Assembly (NCBI GenBank): GCA_001556025.1 | Contig: LSIB01000081.1 | Location: forward strand, 46,953 to 110,952 | Direction of reading: 5' to 3' | DNA from: Rhizobiales bacterium CCH3-A5 | GTDB taxonomy: Bacteria > Pseudomonadota > Alphaproteobacteria > Rhizobiales > Beijerinckiaceae | DNA length: 64,000 nucleotides | Part shown: one piece after another, positions 54,709 through 63,694 of the stretch | How the letters are laid out: the number at the start of each line of letters is the position of its first letter | How positions within the stretch are numbered: the stretch's first letter is position 1 | Notes under the pieces: model-generated | Seen by the model: only the letters and a program-made list of their open reading frames with translations | What the model was told of the DNA's origin: nothing | Database searches by the model: none | Position numbers and translations under genes: made by a program

Positions 54709-55413
54709 GTGACCTTTCGAAGCCTCGACGACCAGCGTATCGCGAGCGCGCCGTCCCGCCCGATCGACGACAATGCGGGCCTCAGCCTGTCCGAGATCGC
54801 CTATCGGAGGCTGGAGGAGGCGATCGTCACCCTGTCGCTGCGTCCGGGCGCGTCGCTGACCGAGGCGCAACTCATCGACATGGTCGGCGTCGGCCGCACG
54901 CCCGTGCGCGAGGCGCTGATCCGGCTGGCGCAGCAGGGGCTGGTCGAGGTGCTGCCGCGCAAGGGCGTGCTCGTCGCGGGCATCAACGCGATCGACATCA
55001 TGGCGGCGCTGGATGCGCGCGAGGTACTGGAGCGCCTGATCGCCGTCGAGGCGGCAAAGCGCGCGAGCCCGCGCGAGCGGATCGCCATCGTCGAGGCGGC
55101 GCGCGCCATGCGTGCGGCGGCCGAGGACGGCGACGCAAACGCCTATATGCGGCTCGACAAGGAGTTCGACGCGGCGGTGGCGACCGCCGCACGCAGCCCC
55201 TATGCGACTCGCGCGGCCGAACCGCTGCAGGCGCTGATCCGGCGCGCCTGGTATCATTTCGAGCGGCAGGACGATCTGGTGCCCGCCGCCCAGCATCACG
55301 TGGCCTTCGCGCAGGCGCTGGCGACCGCCGATCCCGAGGCCGCGATGGCGGCCAGCGACCGCCTGATGGCGCATCTGCGCGGCGGCCTGCTGGCGACGCT
55401 GGGACGGGAGTGA
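54709..55413 (+). CDS. GntR family (FCD domain) transcriptional regulator
   Basis: A 234-residue regulator starting at GTG 54709. The winged helix (LSEIAYRRLEEAIVTLSLRP, VGRTPVREALIRLAQQGLVE) is followed by the FCD effector domain. Within it, the metal-binding positions Asp (LDKEFDAAV) and His (AAQHHVAFAQAL) can be seen. It is divergent from the hydroxyproline genes, with a TGATATATCA palindrome between. It probably senses an amino-acid-derived ligand. The neighbouring psuG-psuK genes lie downstream on the same strand and could also be targets. Confidence 0.9.
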   Translation: MTFRSLDDQRIASAPSRPIDDNAGLSLSEIAYRRLEEAIVTLSLRPGASLTEAQLIDMVGVGRTPVREALIRLAQQGLVEVLPRKGVLVAGINAIDIMAALDAREVLERLIAVEAAKRASPRERIAIVEAARAMRAAAEDGDANAYMRLDKEFDAAVATAARSPYATRAAEPLQALIRRAWYHFERQDDLVPAAQHHVAFAQALATADPEAAMAASDRLMAHLRGGLLATLGRE

Positions 55414-55544
55414 CCGCCGCGATGATGAGACGTCGCATGCGCGGCAATGGCATGAGCCGTGGCCTTCTCAGCTTGGGGGCCGCGTTCGTGGGCTCCAACC
55501 GCTCGGCGACCTCGCGTCGGCGACTCGTCTCCTGAAGAGCGCCC

Positions 55545-56510
55545 ATGCCCGACCCTTTCCGTATGCCCCCGCCGCCATTGCTGCTCACCCTCCTGTCGAT
55601 CTCGGACGAGGTTTCGTCCGCGCTGGCGGCAGGGCGCGCCGTCGTCGCCCTGGAATCGACGATCATCACGCATGGGATGCCCTACCCGCAGAATCTCGCC
55701 ATGGCCCGCGAGGTCGAGGCGGTGGTGCGCGAGGCTGGTGCTGTGCCGGCGACGATTGCCCTGATCGACGGCCGCGTCGTGGTCGGCGTCGCCGGAGATG
55801 CGCTGGAGCGCCTGGCGCGCGAGGGACATAACGCGGCGAAGGCCTCGCGGCGCGACATGGCCGCGCTGCTGGTCCAAAGACGGCTTGCGGGGACCACCGT
55901 GGCGACCACGATGCAGATCGCGGCGCTGTCGGGGATCGCGGTGTTCGCAACGGGCGGTATCGGCGGCGTGCATCGGGGGGCGGAGTCGACTTTCGACATC
56001 TCGGCCGACCTGATCGAACTCGGCGCGACGCCCGTTGCGGTGGTGTGCGCGGGGGCCAAGTCGATCCTCGACATCGCCAAGACCCTGGAGGTGCTCGAGA
56101 CGCACGGCGTTCCCGTCCTCGGCTACGGCACCGACGAGTTCCCGGCCTTCTTTGCCCGGAGCAGCGGGCACCACGTCGATCATCGCTTCGACACGGTGGA
56201 GGCGATTGCCGGGGCCATTCTGGTGCAGCGTGCGCTCGGCATGCCAGGCGGCGTGCTCGTCGCCAATCCGATCCCCGAGCCCGACGCCCTGGACGCAGGC
56301 GAGATCGACGGCCTGATCGACGCCGCTGTCGCCGAGGCGACGGCGGCTGGAATCTTCGGCAAGGCGCTGACGCCCTACCTGCTCAACCGCATCTTCCAGA
56401 CGACGGGAGGGCGCAGCCTGCAGGCCAACATCGCGCTGGTTAAGAACAATGCGGCGGTGGCGGGGCGGCTGGCCTGTGCGCTCGCCGCACAGCTCGGCCC
56501 GGCGCGTTGA
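55545..56510 (+). CDS. psuG: Pseudouridine-5'-phosphate glycosidase
   Basis: A 321-residue enzyme that splits pseudouridine-5'-phosphate to uracil and ribose-5-phosphate. Motifs are VVALESTIITHGMPYPQNLA (catalytic Glu), IALIDGRVVVGV, KASRRDMAALLVQRRLAGTT, GIAVFATGGIGGVHRGAEST and FDISADLIELGATPVAVVCA with GAKSILDIAKTLEVLETHGV. The in-frame start could be ATG 55545 or 55563 (MPPPPLLLTLLS). The following kinase overlaps its stop by 4 bp, giving a compact psuG-psuK pair. Confidence 0.95.
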   Translation: MPDPFRMPPPPLLLTLLSISDEVSSALAAGRAVVALESTIITHGMPYPQNLAMAREVEAVVREAGAVPATIALIDGRVVVGVAGDALERLAREGHNAAKASRRDMAALLVQRRLAGTTVATTMQIAALSGIAVFATGGIGGVHRGAESTFDISADLIELGATPVAVVCAGAKSILDIAKTLEVLETHGVPVLGYGTDEFPAFFARSSGHHVDHRFDTVEAIAGAILVQRALGMPGGVLVANPIPEPDALDAGEIDGLIDAAVAEATAAGIFGKALTPYLLNRIFQTTGGRSLQANIALVKNNAAVAGRLACALAAQLGPAR

Positions 56511-57424
56511 TTCTGCCGGAGCCGGGCCTGCGTCTGCGGGAGGCGTGCGTCCTCGTCGTCGGCGACATCATGACCGACGTCATCGTTCGCCCCGAAGGTC
56601 CTTTGGTGCGGGGCTCCGACTGCCGAGCCGCGATCCGCTCGCTTCCCGGGGGCTCCGGCGCGAACCAGGCGGCCTGGCTTGCCCATTTCGGCGTGAAAAC
56701 CCGCTTCGCGGGCCGGGTAGGCGCCGCCGATGCCGGCTGGTTTCGGGACCACCTCGGGTGTCACGGCGTCGATGCCGTCTTGGCAGCGGACAGGATGCGG
56801 CAGTCCGGCACACTGATCAGCCTGGTCGATCCCGATGGCGAGCGAAGCTTCCTGACAGATCGGGGTGCGAATGACGGTCTGTCGCTGGAGGATCTGCCCG
56901 ACCGCCTGCTGGACGGGGTCGGCCTCCTGCATGTCTCGGGCTACGCGCTGTTCACGCCGGGGCCGCGCGCCGCCGTGCTCGACCTGATGCGGCGGGCCCG
57001 CGAGAACAAGCTTGTCGTGACGGTCGATCCGGCTTCGGTTTCTTTTCTCCACGAAGTCGGTCCGAACGCGTTCGTCGATTGGACGCGGGGCGCGGCGATC
57101 TGCTTCCCCAACGAGGCGGAGGCTGCGGCGCTGACCGGCGCGCACCAGCCGCACCATCAGCGCGCGGCGCTGCTCCAGTCCTATGACGCTGTCGTGATCA
57201 AACGCGGGGCCGGGGGGGCGGAGTATTGCGCGGCTGGCGTCGAGCCGCTGATCGCGCCCGCCCCCTCGGTAGCGTGCATCGACAGCACGGGTGCGGGCGA
57301 CGCATTCCTGGCCGGGTTCCTGTCGGGTGTCTGCGACGGAGCGGACGCGACGGTCTGTCTGGACCGCGGCAACCGGGCGGGCGCTGCCGCGACCACCCAT
57401 GTCGGCGGCCAGCCCGCCCGCTAG
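56507..57424 (+). CDS. psuK: PfkB-family kinase, probable pseudouridine kinase
   Basis: A 305-residue ribokinase-like enzyme that phosphorylates pseudouridine ahead of PsuG. The start is TTG 56507, overlapping the psuG stop (TTGA). No ATG or GTG precedes the conserved VLVVGDIMTDVIV. The PfkB motifs are LPGGSGANQAAWLAHFGVKT (N-terminal) and DSTGAGDAFLAGFLSG (catalytic Asp). Activity on pseudouridine is inferred from its partner gene. The stop shares CTAG with converging pcaC at 57421-57424. Confidence 0.85.
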   Translation: MILPEPGLRLREACVLVVGDIMTDVIVRPEGPLVRGSDCRAAIRSLPGGSGANQAAWLAHFGVKTRFAGRVGAADAGWFRDHLGCHGVDAVLAADRMRQSGTLISLVDPDGERSFLTDRGANDGLSLEDLPDRLLDGVGLLHVSGYALFTPGPRAAVLDLMRRARENKLVVTVDPASVSFLHEVGPNAFVDWTRGAAICFPNEAEAAALTGAHQPHHQRAALLQSYDAVVIKRGAGGAEYCAAGVEPLIAPAPSVACIDSTGAGDAFLAGFLSGVCDGADATVCLDRGNRAGAAATTHVGGQPAR

Positions 57425-57807
57425 CGTTCGGCCTCGATCTCGGCGAAGACGCTGGCGGCCTCCTTGAACGCGTGGTTGGCGGCGGGAACGCCGGCATAGA
57501 CGGAGGTCTGCATCAAGACCTCCTTGATCTCGTCTCGGCTCATGCCGTTGTTGAGCGCGCCGCGGACATGAATGCGGAACTCGCCCCAGGCCCCGAGTAC
57601 GGCCGCGATCGAGAGCACGATGATCGAGCGCTCGCGGCGCGCGAGGCCCGGCCGGTTCCAGATGTCGTTCCAGGCGTTGCGGGTGATGAACTCCTGCCAT
57701 TCGCGGTTGAAGTCGGTCAGGCCCGAGCTCGCCTTGTCGACGTAGGTCTCGCCCAGCACGGCGCGGCGGGTCTTCATGCCCTCGGCATAGCGGGTGGCGT
57801 CGTCCAT
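57421..57807 (-). CDS. pcaC: 4-carboxymuconolactone decarboxylase
   Basis: A 128-residue small decarboxylase of the beta-ketoadipate pathway (protocatechuate branch). The N-terminal MDDATRYAEGMKTRRAVLGE and the core FITRNAWNDIWNRPGLARRE and GEFRIHVRGALNNGMSRDEI followed by VLMQTSVYAGVPAANHAFK are canonical. It is the last gene of the leftward pcaB-acnX-pcaD-pcaC operon, 25 bp after pcaD. Its stop overlaps that of psuK on the opposite strand. Confidence 0.95.
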   Translation of the reverse strand: MDDATRYAEGMKTRRAVLGETYVDKASSGLTDFNREWQEFITRNAWNDIWNRPGLARRERSIIVLSIAAVLGAWGEFRIHVRGALNNGMSRDEIKEVLMQTSVYAGVPAANHAFKEAASVFAEIEAER

Positions 57808-57832
57808 GGCAGGCTCCTTGGTCGTCGGCAGG

Positions 57833-58612
57833 TCAGGCCTTCAGAAAATCGAGCACGGCCTTGATGAAGGCGTCCGGCTGCTCGAGATTTGAGAGGTGGG
57901 CGGCGTCGAACTCGACGCGCTGCGCGCCGTGGATTGCGTCGGCGATGAGATGGCCGGCCGCCGGCGGCGTCGCCGGATCGAGCTTGCCGATGATCACCAG
58001 CACCGGGTTGACGATGGCGCGGATCGGCTCGCGCTGGTCCATGTCGCGGATGGCGGCGCAGCAATTGGCGTAGCCGAGCGGCGGGGTGGTCTTCAACATC
58101 TCGCTGACCTTCGCCACGGTGGCGGCGTCGCGATCGCGGAAAGCCGGGCTGAACCAGCGTTCCAGCGTCGGCTGGACCAGCCCGGCCATGCCGTTTGCCC
58201 GTACGTTCGCAATGCGGCTGTTCCAGAGCTCGGGCGGACCCATGCGCGCACCGGTGTTGGCGAGCACGACACGGTTGAGGCGCTTGCCGTGATGGGTCGC
58301 AAGCCATTGTCCGACCATGCCGCCCTTGGAGAGTCCGCACCAATGCGCGCGGTCGATGCCGAGATGGTCGAGGATGGCGAGCGCGTCCTGTCCGAGTTGC
58401 GCGATGGAGTACGGTGTGTCTTCGGCGGTCGATTTGCCGTGGCCGCGCGAATCGTAGCGCACGACGCGGAAGCTCTTGGCCCATTCCGCCACCTGCGGGT
58501 CCCACATCGTCAGATTGGTGCCAAGCGAGTTCGACAGCAGCAGGACGGGCGCGTCGGGCGCTCCGTCGAGCGCGATGTTGAAGGGCTCGCCCCTGACGGT
58601 CTCGATCGGCAT
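57833..58612 (-). CDS. pcaD: 3-oxoadipate enol-lactonase
   Basis: A 259-residue alpha/beta hydrolase that opens beta-ketoadipate enol-lactone. The nucleophile elbow is HWCGLSKGGMVGQW with Ser in GLSKGG. The acid is in VIIGKLDPATPP, and the His is in AAHLSNLEQPDAF. LLLSNSLGTNLTMWDPQVAE is typical of PcaD. It lies 31 bp after the aconitase X small-subunit gene and 25 bp before pcaC, all on the same strand. Confidence 0.94.
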   Translation of the reverse strand: MPIETVRGEPFNIALDGAPDAPVLLLSNSLGTNLTMWDPQVAEWAKSFRVVRYDSRGHGKSTAEDTPYSIAQLGQDALAILDHLGIDRAHWCGLSKGGMVGQWLATHHGKRLNRVVLANTGARMGPPELWNSRIANVRANGMAGLVQPTLERWFSPAFRDRDAATVAKVSEMLKTTPPLGYANCCAAIRDMDQREPIRAIVNPVLVIIGKLDPATPPAAGHLIADAIHGAQRVEFDAAHLSNLEQPDAFIKAVLDFLKA

Positions 58613-58643
58613 CGGCGTTTTTCTCCGTAGTGGTTCGGTTGTC

Positions 58644-59054
58644 TTATTCCGGCGTGATCGTGCCGTCGCCGGTGAGGCGCAGTCTGCGGCCGTCGAGCCC
58701 GCGCTGTTTGTCGGCGGGAACCTTGAGCGCCTGCGGCACGGCCCAACCCATCTCGCGCGCCACGATCAGCCCCAGCAACAATATGGCGTCGGGCTCGTGC
58801 ATCAGGATCGCGGCCGGGGCTTTGCCCGCGTGGACGAGTTCGAGCAGCACGGCTGAGGCCGAGGAGGAGCCGATCGTGCCCGGGAGCGCCAGCACGAGGC
58901 CTGCGATGCTCTGGCCCCGCTGCGGATGGCGGGCGTCGATGATCGCGCCCGAGCGCGGATCGACGCCGCCCCAGAAGCTGATCGGTGCGGTCAGCGCCAG
59001 GCATGTCGCCGTGACGGCCGAGCCGGGAATCAGGATTTCCGCATTCAGGACCAT
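58644..59054 (-). CDS. Aconitase X small (swivel-domain) subunit
   Basis: A 136-residue DUF126/AcnX swivel protein from ATG 59054 (MVLNAEILIPGSAVTATCLA). Motifs are LTAPISFWGGVDPRSGAIID, LVLALPGTIGSSSASAVLLE and AVLLELVHAGKAPAAI. It works as one polypeptide half of split aconitase X, with the large subunit encoded just upstream. The start overlaps the large-subunit stop by 10 bp. Related bacterial enzymes dehydrate cis-3-hydroxy-L-proline. Sited in a pca operon, its own substrate remains to be shown. Confidence 0.85.
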   Translation of the reverse strand: MVLNAEILIPGSAVTATCLALTAPISFWGGVDPRSGAIIDARHPQRGQSIAGLVLALPGTIGSSSASAVLLELVHAGKAPAAILMHEPDAILLLGLIVAREMGWAVPQALKVPADKQRGLDGRRLRLTGDGTITPE

Positions 59055-60304
59055 GCGCGCGGCTCCCTGACCAGCCGGCCGGCGACCGCGCTCTCGACGC
59101 ATTCGGCCAGCGAGCCGTAGCTCACCGCATAGCCGGTGTTTCCTGGCGCGTAATGGGCGAATTTGCCCGAGTTCGTCATCAGCACCGCGCCGTCGATGTC
59201 GGGCAGGATCGGCGTCGCCACGACGCAGGTATCGACCACGAATTTGACGCCCTGCGCTTCCAGCGCGGCGCGCCGGCCGCGCTCGGCCAGTGGGCCGACG
59301 ACATGGCGGCCGGTGTTGGCGTAGAGCGGGACGGCGAGCGGGCGCCCCGCCAGCCGCCGCTCGACCTCCTCGATCTCGGCCAGCGAGAGATGCGGCGAGC
59401 CGATCGCGACCGCATCGACGCGGTCGGTCCCAGCGCTCGTCGAGAGACGCGCCAGCGTCTCTTGCACGGCGTCTTCCGTGACAACGATCCGCTCCAGCGC
59501 GGGCTTTTGGCCGAGTGCGGTGTCGAGATCGGGCGCTTCCGGCGTGACGCCCTTAACATGAAACAGTCCGACGCCGCCGGCCGAGGCAGCGGACGCGCCG
59601 AGCGCCTTGAGGCGATCCTCGGTGGTGCAGCCCTGCAGCCCCTCGATGACGGCGACGGCGGTTCCGGCGTTGCGGCCGAGAAAGGCTCCGAGCACGGGGT
59701 AGAACACGTCCGAGGCGCGCAGCTCCCGCGACAGGCCGGAGGCGTCGATCACCAGCGTCGCGAGCCGGTTCTCCGGGCGGTGCAGGCCGTAATCTGGCGC
59801 GACGCCTGCAATCGCACAGGCGATGTCGAGAAAGTCGCCATAGCGGTTGGTGCGCGCGCCCAGCACCGAATTGCAGAACACGACGGCGTTGGACTCGCCC
59901 CAGGCGACGTCGATTCCCGCCTTCGGCCGGTGGCCGGCCTGATAAGGCGCGCAGGTCCAGGATGGTTCGCAGCCCATCTCCTCATAGGCGCGCATCATGC
60001 GGGCGGCCATATCGCGCTCATGCGGCGGCAGCCGGATTTTGGCGCAGCCGGCCGGCGTCAGCGCGCCGACATTCAGCGTCGCACGGATGGCGACCTTTGC
60101 GCCGCCCTCGACCAGCTTTTCCGCGAAAAGCGTGCCGGAATCGCCATGGTAGAGCGCGCCATCGATATGGGCGGACGCCACCGGGATCAGCCGGGGAGCC
60201 CCCATCAGCCGTGCGGATTCGGCGACGATGCGCATCGCCATGGCTGCGGCTGCGCCGTCGGAGCCGGCGGCGATGGCGCGTTGCTGATCGGTGAGGTCAA
60301 CCAT
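59045..60304 (-). CDS. Aconitase X catalytic (large) subunit
   Basis: A 419-residue DUF521/AcnX protein with motifs typical of the family: HIDGALYHGDSGTLFAEKLV, GCEPSWTCAPYQAGHRPKAG, WGESNAVVFCNSVLGARTNR and TPILPDIDGAVLMTNSGKFA with HYAPGNTGY. Cys residues (WTC, VFC, DTC) could hold an iron-sulfur cluster or a mononuclear iron. Known members act as cis-3-hydroxy-L-proline dehydratases or mevalonate-5-phosphate dehydratases. Bacterial context with hydroxyproline genes favours the former. It lies between pcaB (overlap of 8 bp) and the small subunit. Confidence 0.88.
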   Translation of the reverse strand: MVDLTDQQRAIAAGSDGAAAAMAMRIVAESARLMGAPRLIPVASAHIDGALYHGDSGTLFAEKLVEGGAKVAIRATLNVGALTPAGCAKIRLPPHERDMAARMMRAYEEMGCEPSWTCAPYQAGHRPKAGIDVAWGESNAVVFCNSVLGARTNRYGDFLDIACAIAGVAPDYGLHRPENRLATLVIDASGLSRELRASDVFYPVLGAFLGRNAGTAVAVIEGLQGCTTEDRLKALGASAASAGGVGLFHVKGVTPEAPDLDTALGQKPALERIVVTEDAVQETLARLSTSAGTDRVDAVAIGSPHLSLAEIEEVERRLAGRPLAVPLYANTGRHVVGPLAERGRRAALEAQGVKFVVDTCVVATPILPDIDGAVLMTNSGKFAHYAPGNTGYAVSYGSLAECVESAVAGRLVREPRAWS

Positions 60305-61673
60305 GGCTGCTCATATGCTCGGATTCGGCCTCGTAGCGGGCGAGGATGCGGTCGATGATGGCGTCGCTCGCGCCGCGATAGGTTGCGGGGTCGAACAGCG
60401 CATCCAGCGCTGCGGCATCGAGCGCGCCTGCTATCGCAGGGTCGTCGGCCAGCACTTCGCGGAGGTGGCGCGCTTGTGCGACGCAGGTCCGGCTCGCCTG
60501 CTCCAGCAGGTGATGCGCCTTGTCGCGGCCAAGGCTTGCGGCGAGCGCAAGCGAGACCCGCTCGGCCATGACGAGACCGTTGGTCAGGTCGAGATTCCGC
60601 CGCATCGCATCCGGGAAGACCTGTAGCCCTTCGATCAGCGTCAGCGTCTGGTTGAGCGCCGAGCCGGCGGTGAGGTAAAGCTCGCGCATGGTCGGCCATT
60701 CGGCATGCCAGCCGCCGATTGCCCGCTCATGCTCCTGCGGCATCGCCGCCAGCATGGTCGCGACCAAGCCGGGCGCGCGTTTGGAGGCCGCGAGGATCAA
60801 GGTGCAGAGCACCGGGTTGCGCTTGTGCGGCATGGCCGAGGAGCCGCCCTTGCCGGGCGCCTCGGGCTCCGCGAGTTCGCCGATCTCGGTCTGCGCCATC
60901 AGCGCGACGTCGAGCGCGATCTTGCCGAGATGGCCGGTCAGGATGCCAAGCTGGCAGGCGATTAGGGCGACGCGGTCGCGCCGCGTGTGCCATGGCGTGT
61001 TCGTCGCGCCGATCGACGGCATCGTCCCGGCGAAGGCGTCGAGTACGGCGTCGGCCTTGTCGTCGAGCGAGGCGAGCGTGCCGGCCGCGCCGCCGAGCTG
61101 ATGGGCGGGCTGCCGCCAGAACTGGCATTGGTCGTGAAAGGTCACCAGCGGATCGAGCCATTGCGCCGCCTTGACGCCGAACGGGATCGGCACCGCATGC
61201 TGCAGGAAGGTCCTGCCGATCATCGGCGTGTTGCGGTGCGTCCGAGCAAGCCCTGCGAGCGCAGCAGCGAGGCGGGCGGTACGGTCCAGCAGCAAGCCTT
61301 GAGCCGCCCGATATTGCTGCGCATGCCCTGAATCGATCACGTCCTGGCTAGTGGCGCCATAATGCACCCATTTGGCGGCTTCGGTGTCACGCTCCACGAC
61401 ACGGGCTGTGAGCGCCTTCACCAGCGGGATCGCGGGGTTGCCGGCGAGCGTCGCGGCCTTGCCGATGGAGGCGATGTCGTAGAATTCGGCGCGGCATTCG
61501 TTGGCGATTGCCGTCGCCACAGGCTCCGTGACGACACCGGCAACGGCCTGCGCGCGGGCAAGCGCGGCCTCGAAATCGAGCATGCCCTGCAGCGCGGCCC
61601 GGTCCGAGAACAGCGCCGCCATCTCGCTGTCGGCGAAGAGTTCGCCAAGGAGGCCCGTCGCCGGCCCGCTCAT
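60297..61673 (-). CDS. pcaB: 3-carboxy-cis,cis-muconate cycloisomerase
   Basis: A 458-residue member of the fumarase/aspartase superfamily, from ATG 61673 (MSGPATGLLGELFADSEMAA); the frame opens at 61709. The signature is GGSSAMPHKRNPVLCTLILA, preceded by HYGATSQDVIDSGHAQQYRA and TFLQHAVPIPFGVKAAQWL. It lactonises 3-carboxymuconate in protocatechuate breakdown. First gene of the pca/AcnX operon in this window; pcaGH are not here. The tail overlaps the aconitase X start by 8 bp. Confidence 0.94.
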   Translation of the reverse strand: MSGPATGLLGELFADSEMAALFSDRAALQGMLDFEAALARAQAVAGVVTEPVATAIANECRAEFYDIASIGKAATLAGNPAIPLVKALTARVVERDTEAAKWVHYGATSQDVIDSGHAQQYRAAQGLLLDRTARLAAALAGLARTHRNTPMIGRTFLQHAVPIPFGVKAAQWLDPLVTFHDQCQFWRQPAHQLGGAAGTLASLDDKADAVLDAFAGTMPSIGATNTPWHTRRDRVALIACQLGILTGHLGKIALDVALMAQTEIGELAEPEAPGKGGSSAMPHKRNPVLCTLILAASKRAPGLVATMLAAMPQEHERAIGGWHAEWPTMRELYLTAGSALNQTLTLIEGLQVFPDAMRRNLDLTNGLVMAERVSLALAASLGRDKAHHLLEQASRTCVAQARHLREVLADDPAIAGALDAAALDALFDPATYRGASDAIIDRILARYEAESEHMSSHG

Positions 61674-61851
61674 GCCGATTGATGTCCGGGGCCGGGCGCG
61701 GCGTCGCAAACCATCTTCACGCTTGGTCCCCTTGTGCCCATCGGGGATTTCCGCTCATGGATAGCGCACCCCGCCGTCTTGGATAGACCCGGGGCAGGGC
61801 GGGCCGCAACAGGGTCGCGTCCCCGGGGCCGGCTTGCGAGGGAGAGACGCC

Positions 61852-62304
61852 ATGGCGATGACGATGAATGGCGAGGTGACCTTGCCGGCGTCCAGGGATG
61901 TGGTCTGGGCAAAGCTCAACGATGCCGAGGTGCTCAAGGCCTGCATTCCGGGCTGCGAGCAGCTCGTCAAATCCGACGACACGCATTTCTCGGCAGTGGT
62001 TAAGGTAAAGCTCGGCCCGGTCAAGGCGACCTTCAAGGGCAAGGTCGAGCTGGTCGATCTCGATCCGCCCAACGGCTACCGCATCCAGGGCGAAGGCGAG
62101 GGCGGCATCGCCGGCTTCGCCAAGGGCGGCGCGAAGGTGACGCTGAGCGAGGCCGAAGCCGGCCAGACGCTGCTGCGCTACGATGTCGAGGCGCAGGTCG
62201 GCGGCAAGCTGATGCAGATGGGTTCGCGGCTGATCGATTCGGTCTCGAAGAAGCTCGCCGACGAGTTCTTCGCCAATTTCGCCAAAGCGGTCAGCGAAGG
62301 CTGA
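61852..62304 (+). CDS. CoxG-family SRPBCC protein
   Basis: A 150-residue protein from ATG 61852 with Shine-Dalgarno GAGGGAGA ahead (MAMTMNGEVTLPASRDVVWA). Characteristic stretches are KLNDAEVLKACIPGCEQLVK, VVKVKLGPVKATFKGKVELV and GEGEGGIAGFAKGGAKVTLS then DVEAQVGGKLMQMGSRLID. CoxG relatives help recruit carbon-monoxide-dehydrogenase-like molybdenum enzymes to the membrane. Here no cox genes are in view, so a general ligand-binding or maturation role is likely. A transcription unit of its own. Confidence 0.88.
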   Translation: MAMTMNGEVTLPASRDVVWAKLNDAEVLKACIPGCEQLVKSDDTHFSAVVKVKLGPVKATFKGKVELVDLDPPNGYRIQGEGEGGIAGFAKGGAKVTLSEAEAGQTLLRYDVEAQVGGKLMQMGSRLIDSVSKKLADEFFANFAKAVSEG

Positions 62305-62350
62305 GCCGCGCCTTCCGCAAGAGTAGGCGGTCAGCGGAGGCTGAGCTGCA

Positions 62351-63694
62351 TCAGGACGCGCGTCTTAGCGCCGCCAGCGCCTCGGCGACGGAGGCTTCCG
62401 CCGCACCGACCTGGCGGGCGATGTCGGCCGCGGCCTCGTTGGCGCGTTCCAGCGCCTTGGCCGTGGTCGCGAGGCTGTCATTGACGGCGTTGGCGCTGAC
62501 GATGGCCTCGTCGGAGCTTCCGACGACGGCCGTTGCGTCGCGCGCGATGCCGGCCGTGACCGCGCCCTGCTGAAGCACGGCATCCGAGATCGCGCCCGAG
62601 TCCAGCCTGATCTCGCCGATCGTCTCACCGATCGAGGCGGCATGCGCGCTGCAGGCCTGCGCGCTTGCGGCGAGTTCAGCGATCTTGCCGGCTATGTCCT
62701 GCGTCGCGCTCGCGGTCTGCGTCGCCAGCGACTTCACCTCGGAGGCGACGACGGCGAAGCCCCGCCCTGCCTCGCCGGCGCGGGCGGCCTCGATCGTGGC
62801 GTTGAGCGCCAGCAGGTTCGTCTGCGCCGCGATGTCGGCGATCATGCCGACGACGGCGCCGATCGAATCGGTGACGCCGCGCAGATGGAGGATCGCCTGG
62901 TTCATCTGTTCGGCATCGCTGACGGCGCGGTTGGCGATCGAGAGGCTCTGGCGCGCGCGCTGGCCGATCTCGGTGATGTTGGCCGACATCTCCTCGGTCG
63001 CGGCGGCTGTCTGCAGCGAGCGCTCGCGGACCTGCGCCGAGGCCTGCGCGACCGAGCCGACCCGGTCCCTGATGAAGGCGGTCGCGGTTGTCGTCTCGGA
63101 GGCGGTCGCGACAAACTGCTCGACGGCGTGCGCAATCGAGGCGTCGAGACCGCCGATCCGCGACCTCAGCATGAGGGCTGCTTCGTCGAGCGCGGACTGG
63201 CGCTTCTTCGCCTCGCCCGCCTCGATCTGCTGGTCGATCGTGATCGCGGTGTTGACGTCATAGGTCAGGATGCGTTCGACGATATAGAGGTCGCGGGCGC
63301 CGCGCCTCGGCTGCGTCAGCACGCTGAGCCGGCTCTCGACCAGAATCTCGCGGAACAGCGTGAAGGCGATCGAGACCCGCGGACGCGGCCCGACGCCCGC
63401 GACGCGCTCAAGATTGCAGAGTTGATCGACGGACTCGGTGTAGCGGTCGTCGAAGACACCCTCGAAAAGCAGGCGGAAATGGTTTGCCTCCATCGGATAG
63501 AGCCGCTCGGCCACCGGCCCGACCGTCTCGCGCAGGGCCGGATGGATGGCGAAGGCCCGCTCGAAATCGGCGGCGACGATGCGGTCGATGACACGGTCGA
63601 CGACCGCGCGATAGGTCAGGAGCCGCGCGCGCTGCGCGTCTCCATAACCGATCGCCCGCAGGCGACGCTGGATCTGGTCCTGGATTGGCGACAC
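62351..63694 (-). CDS. Cytoplasmic globin-type methyl-accepting chemotaxis protein lacking the usual heme His
   Basis: About 447 residues from GTG 63694 ([20 protein letters not shown]); a weaker TTG at 63763 would extend it. Residues 1-165 resemble the protoglobin sensor fold ([40 protein letters not shown]). Where heme-binding members have His-x-x-Ile-Gly before x-Pro, this one reads [11 protein letters not shown], so the proximal His is Glu. A coiled coil precedes the MCP signalling tip ([40 protein letters not shown]). No membrane segment, so it probably joins a cytoplasmic array. Confidence 0.85.
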   Translation of the reverse strand: MSPIQDQIQRRLRAIGYGDAQRARLLTYRAVVDRVIDRIVAADFERAFAIHPALRETVGPVAERLYPMEANHFRLLFEGVFDDRYTESVDQLCNLERVAGVGPRPRVSIAFTLFREILVESRLSVLTQPRRGARDLYIVERILTYDVNTAITIDQQIEAGEAKKRQSALDEAALMLRSRIGGLDASIAHAVEQFVATASETTTATAFIRDRVGSVAQASAQVRERSLQTAAATEEMSANITEIGQRARQSLSIANRAVSDAEQMNQAILHLRGVTDSIGAVVGMIADIAAQTNLLALNATIEAARAGEAGRGFAVVASEVKSLATQTASATQDIAGKIAELAASAQACSAHAASIGETIGEIRLDSGAISDAVLQQGAVTAGIARDATAVVGSSDEAIVSANAVNDSLATTAKALERANEAAADIARQVGAAEASVAEALAALRRAS

